Positions 57,701 to 64,000 of a DNA stretch of 64,000 bases are shown here, one piece after another. Every line of letters begins with the position of its first letter. The first letter of the stretch is position 1. The DNA comes from Rhynchospora pubera (Eukaryota > Streptophyta > Magnoliopsida > Poales > Cyperaceae), in contig CM051460.1 of assembly GCA_028095005.1 (NCBI GenBank), forward strand, positions 77,393,676 through 77,457,675. Direction: 5' to 3'. The notes below the pieces were generated by a model, which was given only the letters and a program-made list of their open reading frames with translations, was not told the DNA's origin and ran no database searches. The position numbers and the translations under genes were made by a program.

Positions 57701-60628
57701 CTTCAAATCCTCAATCGAGTAGCCAATTTCACCTCTATAGGCTCTTAGCTCCATTAAAAGCTTCTCCGTTTGGCCTGCATCTAGCTCTGAGTTAACAATA
57801 ACTGGGTATGTTTGACTTGGTCCAAGAAATTCGTACCTTAACGATGCGGGAAGAGGTTTCAACTCGACTGTTGGAGGCTCTGGTCGACTCGGACAGGATC
57901 TGGTCGGATCGAACAGGCCGCCAGATTGGGGTTCCATGCCTGGTCGAGCCTCTGGTCGACTCGAACAGGGGTCTGGTCGGATCGAACAGGTGGTCGAACA
58001 GGCCATGCTGAGAGTGGCGTTGCCTTCTTCCTTGACTTCCATGGTCTCTTCTACCCCTATTGCTTCTTGCATGTCACATAGGAAGGCTTGGTAAGTTTCT
58101 AGAGCTATTTGGTACTGGTCCTCAAGAGACTCTTCAATTTCGGGTATCTCTTGGATCATGAAGCAAGTTTTCGCGGGGTCGGGGCATTTCATAGCATGAT
58201 CTATTGAAAATAGGAGACGCTCCCCCCCCACTCTGACCAAAATTGTCCCTTCCAGGGCATCCATCATTACACCGGCTGTTCTAAGAAAGGGCCGACCCAA
58301 GATTATTGGTACTTCTTTATCGACCTCCATTTCCATGACCACAAAATCGCCGGGTACTAGGAATTTTCCAACTTGCACAGGGACATCCTTTAAAACGCCC
58401 AAGGGTAGCCGGGTTGTGGAATCGGCGAGCTTAAGGGTCATGCTCGTGGGTGTAAGCTCTCCAATTCCAATCGTTTCAAACACCGACTTAGGCATGAGGC
58501 TTATGCTTGCTCCCATATCACACAAGGCTTGCATAACAGTGGCTTTTCCAATAGTGCAAGGAAGGACGAACCTACCTGGATCCTCAAGCTTGGGTGGCAT
58601 GCGGTTCTTCAAAGCCTCACTGCTCTTGTATGTTAATGCCACCGTTTTCAGCTCCTCCATGGACCTTTTGCCCGTGCAAAGCTCTTTCAAGAATTTGGCA
58701 TAAATGGGCACGTGGGCAATTGCGTCGGTGAAAGGAATTGTAATTTGCATTTGCTTGAGTATCTCCCAAAAGATTCTAAACTGAGCGTCTTCTTTGGATT
58801 TTACCAAGCGCTGAGGGAAAGGTGCAGGAGGTTGGTAAGCAGGCACTGGTGTTTCAGCACTGCTTTTATCCTTAGGTTGTGCCTTTTTAGCCTCCTGGTC
58901 GGACCGAACGGTGGTCTGGTCGACCCGAACAGGCTCCTGGACTTCCACATGGCCTTGTGCAGCTTGGTCGGGCTCTACTATGGGCTGGTCGGATCGAACA
59001 GGGGGCTGGTCGATCTGACCAGAGAGCTGGTGTTGCTCGTCAGCCGGCATAGGAGGGTCTTGATACTCTCGTCCGCTCCTTAAGACGTGCATGGCTTTGA
59101 TTTCAGCATTTGGGTTGACTAGAGGCTGCCCTGGAAGCTTCCCTTGAGGTCTAGAAAATTGTTGCTCCATCATTCGCTCCAGGCGTTGCAAGGAAGCGGC
59201 ACTACCCTTTAACTCATTTGTGGTCGCCTTGAGCTCATCCAACCCCTCGGCCATCATCAGGTTGAACTTGCCTTGCTGATGCATGAACTCTTGGACAACC
59301 GGAGGAACCCCGTCTGTATTATAGACTGATTTCCTAGAAAACGGTCCATTAGAGTTGTTAGGTTGCTGATCTCGCCTAGGGGGCTGCTGATTCTGTCCCT
59401 TGTAATTGTACTTGGGTTGGTAGGGCCGGTCAAGAGTGGATTTTTGCATTGTATTCTTCAGATTTGGGTCATTCATGTGCTCCCAATTTCTTTGCTCACC
59501 CTCATCCAGTGAATAGCTCCGGTTGAAAATATGTCTCGGGTAATAGGAAGGTTCGCTATTCAAAGAGTTCACTTGAGCCATGTCATCATTGATTTTAGCA
59601 AGGGGGCAATCGGGAGATTTATGCCCTTCTTCGCCACAAGCACCACATTCGTTTGAGTAGAGATGAGACCCTTGGGCGGATTGATAAGATGCTAGCTTGG
59701 CTTCCAATTCAGCAATCCTCTCATCTCTAGTAGTGATCTCATGCACTTGGTGCTTCGCATGGCCAGAGCGACGGGGGTTGGGGATTGGATACCATGTATA
59801 GTTCCGCGCGCAATGATCGAGTAGGTCTCGCCCTTGAGTCGCATCAAGCCGTTTGAATGCCCCACCTGAAAGTGAATCAATATTAATTTTGATATTGTCA
59901 TATAGACCGCTATAAAAGTTTTTAATCAAAAGCCAGTCTTGAATCCCATGGTGTGGGCATGAGTTTTCAAGATCCCTAAATCGCTCCCAAGCGTCCCTCA
60001 TTGTTTCATCATCTTTTTGGGCAAAGTTGTTCAATTCCCTCCTAATTGTATCAGACCTATCAGTTGAGAAATATCTTTCTAGAAAAACTTGTGCCATTTG
60101 ATCCCAAGACCGAATTGAACCCTTTTTCAAAGTCTTATACCATTTGCGGGCACTATCTTTAAGGGTGAAATGAAACAGTAACAGCCTAATTGCTTGTTGA
60201 GAAACCCCATTAATTTTAATTAAACGTGTGCAATCAATGAAATTTTGTAAATGAGCATGAGGGTCCTCTTTGTCATCTCCGTAGAACGGAGTTTGTTGGA
60301 CTAGTGAGACATGATTTGGAGAGATTAGCATGTTGTTGGCCGCGATGCCCGGAATCAACACGGGCCCGCCCACATCTTTGGCATTCGGGGCTCCGTATTC
60401 TCCAAGTGTCCTTTCACGGCCTTGGCCATCCTCATCATCAGAGTTGTGGACGCTAGCCTCGTCCTCTTGGGTCCAGCGGCGACGCTCGTCTTCTAATTCC
60501 CTTCGTTGTCCTGTGAGAGCGTCCCGCTCTGCTGCGAGTTGAGCCTCTCTTTGCTCGAGTTGGAGACGGAGGTTCTCCAGTTCTTGTGTGCGCTGGGCAA
60601 TGGCCTCGGGAGTGAGTTGGTCGGCCAT
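54755..60628 (-). CDS. Athila Ty3/gypsy Gag-Pol polyprotein, intact, 1,957 aa
   Basis: One uninterrupted frame from MADQLTPEAIAQ encodes Gag, protease, RT, RNase H and integrase. Gag (about 1-300) includes the RKWYKTLKKGSIRSWDQM region of retrotransposon Gag. A CX2CX4HX4C zinc knuckle lies near 329. The protease active site near 703 is DMGAS. RT has CIDYRKLN, CYLDGYSGFFQIP and FMDDFSVYG (near 1,165). RNase H begins near 1,310 (CDASDFAIGAVLG) and has YTDHAA. Integrase begins near 1,557 with an HHCC finger (HSSAYGGHASF...CDQCQ), D in VDFMGPF (~1,663), D in ISDGGKHF (~1,719) and E in EVSNREIKS (~1,759). A GPF-type C-terminal domain is near 1,900. The order PR-RT-RH-IN defines Ty3/gypsy; the LTR size, tRNA-Asp primer and ORF2 point to Athila. 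Linkers near 535-578, 876-916 and 1,455-1,512 contain RP-rich heptads encoded by the 21-bp motif. All catalytic landmarks look present, so the copy may be active or very recently so. Confidence 0.95.
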   Translation of the reverse strand: MADQLTPEAIAQRTQELENLRLQLEQREAQLAAERDALTGQRRELEDERRRWTQEDEASVHNSDDEDGQGRERTLGEYGAPNAKDVGGPVLIPGIAANNMLISPNHVSLVQQTPFYGDDKEDPHAHLQNFIDCTRLIKINGVSQQAIRLLLFHFTLKDSARKWYKTLKKGSIRSWDQMAQVFLERYFSTDRSDTIRRELNNFAQKDDETMRDAWERFRDLENSCPHHGIQDWLLIKNFYSGLYDNIKINIDSLSGGAFKRLDATQGRDLLDHCARNYTWYPIPNPRRSGHAKHQVHEITTRDERIAELEAKLASYQSAQGSHLYSNECGACGEEGHKSPDCPLAKINDDMAQVNSLNSEPSYYPRHIFNRSYSLDEGEQRNWEHMNDPNLKNTMQKSTLDRPYQPKYNYKGQNQQPPRRDQQPNNSNGPFSRKSVYNTDGVPPVVQEFMHQQGKFNLMMAEGLDELKATTNELKGSAASLQRLERMMEQQFSRPQGKLPGQPLVNPNAEIKAMHVLRSGREYQDPPMPADEQHQLSGQIDQPPVRSDQPIVEPDQAAQGHVEVQEPVRVDQTTVRSDQEAKKAQPKDKSSAETPVPAYQPPAPFPQRLVKSKEDAQFRIFWEILKQMQITIPFTDAIAHVPIYAKFLKELCTGKRSMEELKTVALTYKSSEALKNRMPPKLEDPGRFVLPCTIGKATVMQALCDMGASISLMPKSVFETIGIGELTPTSMTLKLADSTTRLPLGVLKDVPVQVGKFLVPGDFVVMEMEVDKEVPIILGRPFLRTAGVMMDALEGTILVRVGGERLLFSIDHAMKCPDPAKTCFMIQEIPEIEESLEDQYQIALETYQAFLCDMQEAIGVEETMEVKEEGNATLSMACSTTCSIRPDPCSSRPEARPGMEPQSGGLFDPTRSCPSRPEPPTVELKPLPASLRYEFLGPSQTYPVIVNSELDAGQTEKLLMELRAYRGEIGYSIEDLKGIDPSFCTHRILMEDDHKPTREAQRRLNPNLKEVVKKEILKLLDAGIIYAISDSKWVSPVHVVPKKRGTTVVKNDKGEMIQTRVATGWRMCIDYRKLNAATRKDHFPLPFVDQMLERLANHSYFCYLDGYSGFFQIPIHPNDQEKTTFTCPYGTYAYKRMPFGLCNAPATFQRAMMAIFSDFIEKEMEVFMDDFSVYGTSFDSCLANLSKVLQRCEEVNLVLNWEKCHFMVQKGVVLGHVVTSQGIEVDKAKIEVIEKLGVPKNVKDVRSFLGHAGFYRRFIKDFSKIAKPLSNLLVKDNDFIIDEDCLNAFHRLKEALVSAPILQPPDWSQPFELMCDASDFAIGAVLGQKKDKKPVAIYYASKVLDPAQANYTTTEKELLAIVFALDKFRPYLVGSKVIVYTDHAAIRYLLSKKDAKPRLIRWVLLLQEFDLEIRDKKGTENSVADHLSRLHWEEGQDAKIPIDDSFPHEKLMKIDACSDRTAPWSIRPAEQDQFWLDLAHEMLSIEHWSNRPDAGSNRPDPDSSRPDAGSSRPEPRMIRKMAQNQHPWYADLANYLASGALPPEMSWQEKKKLKTDAKYYFWDEPYLFKLGIDDIYRRCVPYDEVKAILASCHSSAYGGHASFSKTAAKVLQSGFYWPSLFKDARSFVMTCDQCQRTGNISKRNEMALNPILEVGIFDVWGVDFMGPFPSSHGYEYILVAVDYVSKWVEAIPCKSADSNSVIRLFSKVIFPRFGVPRSVISDGGKHFINRNFDNLLKKHGVIHKVATPYHPQTSGQVEVSNREIKSILEKTVARTRKDWANKLDDALWAYRTAFKTPIGMSPFKLIYGKPCHLPVEIEHKAYWATRAINMDLLKAGEKRILDLHELDEIRLNSYESAKLYKERTKFVHDRRISRREFKEGDSVLLFNSRLKLFPGKLKSRWSGPFRVVKVYPFGAIDICDKDSEPFKVNGQRLKHYIASEVQEEIQTIKLGEPTLHKD

Positions 60629-60888
60629 CGCAGTGTTTTCTTCTCTCTGTTCGGGGTGCTGGTCAGATCGAACAGAGCCCTGGTCGGTTCGAACAGGACT
60701 AAAGGAGGAGAATCTGGCTTCTTCGTTTATTCTTCGGAGAAAATCTTTGATCCTCGGAGGAGGGGACTTCTTCCTTTGTGTATTGTCTGCCAGTCCTGAA
60801 ATTTAAGAGAGAAGAAAACGTACGTGTCAAAAGAAAAAGAAAAGATCTAGTCTCTCAATACTAAGACAAGGATCCAATATCAACACCG
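60629..60888 (-). other. Athila 5' leader
   Basis: The ~260-bp leader between PBS and gag ATG contains one doublet of the dyad motif at 60,659-60,696. No upstream ORF of note is present. Confidence 0.6.
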
Positions 60889-60906
60889 TCCCCGGCAACG
60901 GCGCCA
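60889..60906 (-). other. Athila primer-binding site, full element
   Basis: The same 18-base tRNA-Asp(GUC) complement as at 48,044-48,061, adjacent to the 5' LTR. Confidence 0.85.
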
Positions 60907-60909
60907 ATT

Positions 60910-62707
60910 TGATGAAGGAATTTAACCTAGGAATCAAATAAATTTATAGACCTAGAGCTAACCTCACTAATCGTTCAGAATATAGCTTTAGGGTCGAACC
61001 CAAGGGACGGATCTATGAATACCGGACTTGTCTTTTCTTAAAATCTAGATGAAAATATTTTATGGAATTTTTAGTAATCAAATAGTGCTTAAATTGTAAA
61101 TGTTTTTGGTTATTTTTGGACTTGGAATAAAATGTTCAAACAAACTAAGTAAAATATTAAAGTAAAGTCTTTTTGAGGTCTTAACAGAATTTAAGGCGCC
61201 TTAGGAATTGGATTTCATCTATGTTTGGCTGTTAAATTAGAAACTCAAAATACTTTCGCATTTTAATTTCTCAATTTAACTACAATTAACCTTCTGGTCA
61301 AATCGAACACCAATCTGTTCGATTCGAACAGTGTCCTGTTCGGTTCGACCAGATCTCTGTTCGGTTCGACCAGAGGGTAAGGGTGCGTTGGGTTTGTCTA
61401 CTATGTTTACTAATGTTTTGAGATAGGTTTAAATGGACGAACCTAGCTAATCTAAACCTCAGCCTTCGCTTGTTGGAACAGATTCTGGTTTGTTCACAAT
61501 CTAACCTAATTAACTTGATTGGTTCACAACTTTTGGTATAGAATTCAATTTGTTAAACCAGTCTATCAGAGTTCTTAGGAGTATTTAGAAGTCTTTTGTA
61601 CTAATCTAAAAGTTGCACTTTTGATGCAGACTAATCTCCCCTTTCGGTTCTAAGATTTACTCCAAATACGTAAATCAATTTAGACTTGCTATTCCTAACT
61701 TAGACTTACTAGAAGCAGCTGTTCAACTAGAAGGTAATTAGAGAATTCAACAAGTAATTAACTCAAGCAACTAATTAATTCATAATAGACTAGGTCTCAA
61801 AACATAGCAATTCATAGCATATCAAACTAACTTCATCCAAACATAGAGTTACTCTCCTAATCCTAAGGCTATAAAAGGGTCTAGCCTAACATAGTATCAA
61901 AGCAAACAACAAGAGTTAAACAACAATAAAGATACAAGCCCATCAAATCACAAGATAAAAACATAAAGAAATAAAACCAAATACTCCTTATGCTTTTGAT
62001 CACGATCTTCAAGGCGATGGAGTGATGCTAGATGGAGATGTCACGTGAAACACTGCTGCCGTCGTCAAAAGGATGATGATTCCCAAGGAGAAGAAAGTAC
62101 TTGACCCTTAGAAAAAGTGGAAGATGGTGTTGAGATGCGAATCCCCTTTTCTTCAGGCCTCCAGGGTATATATAGATATTCCAGGACGCAAGGATGGAAG
62201 GCTAGGGCACCAGGGCGCAAGAAATTGCCATAGCGATCAATTTCCATACAAGAAATGCTACCATAAGTGATATGGCGGCAACCTGGTCGGATCGAACAAG
62301 TGGGCAGTCGAACCGAACAGGAGAGAGAGAGAAAGCAGCCACGCAAGCATGCCACTGTGAGGTCCAGTCGGATCGAACAGCCAGTCAGTCAGATCGAACA
62401 GGAGAGAGATGTCGCCTGATAGCCATGAGTCTAGGTCGATTCGAACAGAAATCTGTTTGGGTCGACCAGAAGAGAGAATAAAGCCTCCAATGCTAGGAAT
62501 GAGTCATCTAGCGTGCGTAATACGTCGGGAATCCATCTATACGCTCCAAAGTCATCAGAAATCATCAAAAACCTGTACATAGAAGAGAAGAAACGACGGC
62601 AGAACCAAATCCTGGAAAAACATAGCAATTTATCAAATAATTTATTGGTTTGAGTCTATTTTAAGTGCTAAGTACGGTCCAAATAACAATAAATATTGAC
62701 TACGTCA
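60910..62707 (-). repeat. Athila 5' LTR of the full element
   Basis: This is the partner of 48,065-49,862 and appears identical by eye over about 1.8 kb. It begins TGACGTAGTC on the minus strand and carries both dyad-motif clusters (about 61,294-61,373 and 62,283-62,469). Its outer edge at 62,707 joins a fragment of an unrelated Tekay-like LTR. The opposite flank was lost with the truncation at 43,113, so no target duplication can be checked. Confidence 0.9.
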
Positions 62708-63060
62708 TCCAGCTTACCATGATTTACCAGGCTAGATTTATATGAAAATTCAGTCACAATGGCAAGACATTTTTGGCTTAAACTTCACTTGAGTTGATTA
62801 AGCATGTCTCTGCAACCTGGAACCCACAACCATTGTGGAAAACATGCAAAAAGCACAGAATGTGAATTAAAATTATCAGTGAGGATTTTAGTTCCAGTAC
62901 GTGAATTTAAGCTAAAATTCAAGTTCTAAAAATAATACCCATAAATAAAATCATTTATTTATAAAACGAGACATGTTGGAACATTATCTGCATTTAATAT
63001 AAAATAAAGCATGTTTTTGTCAACTTAAACATAATCAATTGCAAATTTCCATTTTAATTT
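62708..63060 (-). repeat. Fragment of a Tekay-like LTR
   Basis: CTGGAACCCACAACCATTGT, a GGAAAACATGCAAAAAGCAC block and an imperfect stem-loop (about 62,867-62,886) occur in the same order as in the inverted solo LTR at 28,900-29,000. It is a diverged piece of the same LTR superfamily, minus orientation, cut at 62,707 by the Athila insertion. The right limit is approximate. Confidence 0.5.
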
Positions 63061-63269
63061 GTCACAATTAATCATGATATCTAGCATATGGCTGTAATCA
63101 AAATTGGACAAAACAACAAAATCTTCAATCGGTTCCACCCATCCGACCTGAACTCTTTTTTACCGGATTAGCATGATGTTAGATCGGGTACGAGTTTTAA
63201 TTTTGACAAACCCGTTATTTCAAGTTGGGTTACGGATTTTATATATTTTATTTACTTAATAATTTTGAA
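63061..63269. other. AT-rich DNA, no recognised feature
   Basis: Mixed repeat-derived sequence between the LTR fragment and the MULE remnant. No gene or clear terminus is visible. Confidence 0.3.
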
Positions 63270-64000
63270 AATTTATAATATCAGCTGACTTGGTGAATGT
63301 CAGCTCTACAAGAGCAGCAAATAGGGGTGGGCGCGGTATACCGCGTATACGCGAAACCGTTCCGTTCCGTCCATGTGAAACGTATAATGGAACAAAATTT
63401 CATTCCGTTTCGCAAACAGAACGGAAAACGGAATGCAATTCGTGATTCGTTTATGTGAAATACAGTGTAAATTATACTGTTCCGCTACGTTCCGTCCAAA
63501 CGGAACGAATACGAATCAGCCGGTACATACCGTTTGTTGAAACGGAACGGAATACGGAATGCCTCATTCCGTTTCCGTTTAATACGTTGCCCAGGTCTAG
63601 CAGCAATGGGTAACTTTTGAATTTTGGGGAATGAGTTGAATACACACTCCTTTCCATTTATCGCCATGACCCCATACCGACGGCCACCATCCTCACACAG
63701 AGACCATACATGGTATGCATTCTCCTCATTCGGTCTTGTACCTACTTTGATTAACCAATTGTATGTGTTCCGATTGGATTCCAGAATTCGCAACATACCT
63801 TGGTGAAATTTGTGTTGCTGGTTTTGCCTCAAAACCCATTTGTCCCATTTTACCAGGTAATCTTTCTTAAAAGAAGAACACATGTTCTCACAAAGATAGC
63901 GGGAGCAGTACCGATGGAAGGCCTGGCCCATACTAGTACACCACCCGCTGTCTGGCTGATCAAAAAGTCTCAAGAGGGGGTCCTGCCAACCTGAAATAAC
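63270..64000 (-). pseudogene. MULE-type (Mutator-like) transposase fragment, split by a MITE
   Basis: Reading leftward from the window edge, the frame gives FHRYCSRYLCENM, then FHQGM, then VWSLCEDGGRRYGVMAINGK and SFPKIQKLPIAA. This order resembles the region after the DDE core in plant MULE transposases (HRYCxRHL...M..I...W...D.GRRYG.MTTN..E..N...LPI.ALV). The coding is interrupted at 63,599 by a 278-bp MITE. On its far side (63,321 leftward) the frame resumes with the expected ALVELTF. The fragment ends at about 63,270 in AT-rich DNA. Its upstream part lies beyond the window. The N of TTN is kept, but TT has become AI. It is a decayed remnant. Confidence 0.6.
63322..63599. mobile_element. 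hAT-type MITE (278 bp) with 8-bp target duplication
   Basis: The left end TAGGGGTGGGC and the right end GCCCAGGTCTA form imperfect terminal inverted repeats of the hAT kind. GCAGCAAA (63,314-63,321) and GCAGCAAT (63,600-63,607) are the 8-bp duplication with one mismatch. The interior is dense in CGGAACGG/CCGTTCCG words in both orientations and encodes nothing. Confidence 0.8.

Overview
This is a eudicot-like plant nuclear window: AT-rich, spliced genes with GT-AG introns, and a landscape dominated by nested plant transposable elements. No species can be named from the sequence alone. Only one host gene is clearly complete, a four-exon DUF962/Mpo1-like ER membrane protein on the minus strand at 37,487-39,298. 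An HMA metal-binding-domain gene fragment (7,065-7,497) and the last exons of a Helitron Rep-helicase (7,962-8,276) lie in the left part.

Layout. 1-4,778: decayed Ty1/copia element (RT-RNase H remnants, PPT, 3' LTR). 4,779-10,893: intergenic DNA with the HMA and helicase fragments, a small palindromic MITE and local duplications. 10,894-13,810: a Helitron 5' end, then about 10.6 copies of a ~171-bp tandem repeat. 13,811-36,011: a second copy of the copia LTR, split by a Helitron (14,776-35,285). The Helitron is itself split by a tandem array of a non-autonomous, Tekay/Del-like LTR retrotransposon (15,011-34,009, TSD ATAAT). That array has five LTRs of about 2.74 kb and four internal domains of only 456 bp, with an exact 3,194-bp period. 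Its last LTR carries an inverted related solo LTR (28,656-32,130, TSD CATTC). Five insertion or amplification events can therefore be ordered in one locus.

36,012-43,112: an exon-like fragment, the Mpo1-like gene, and AT-rich DNA with a minus-strand Helitron 3' end. 43,113-62,707 (minus): a very young Athila-type Ty3/gypsy element with LTRs that look identical by eye (48,065-49,862 and 60,910-62,707), a tRNA-Asp primer site, an intact 1,957-codon gag-pol and a broken Athila ORF2. A second gag-pol, truncated in integrase, shares the inner LTR, giving LTR-int-LTR-int'. 62,708-64,000: a fragment of a Tekay-like LTR and a MULE transposase fragment split by a 278-bp hAT-type MITE with an 8-bp TSD.

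The most unusual signal is a 17-bp CpG-bearing dyad motif, CTGKTCG-NNN-CGAMCAG. It occurs roughly fifty times in the Athila element, almost always as doublets or short runs with a 21-bp period. It is placed only at module boundaries: LTRs, 5' leader, Gag|PR, PR|RT, RNase H|IN, pol|ORF2 and ORF2|PPT. The unrelated Tekay-like LTR carries its own CG-rich 13-bp motif at 21-bp multiples. A second strong signal is a stem-loop near the 3' end of the Tekay-like LTRs whose stem is kept by compensatory changes between subfamilies.
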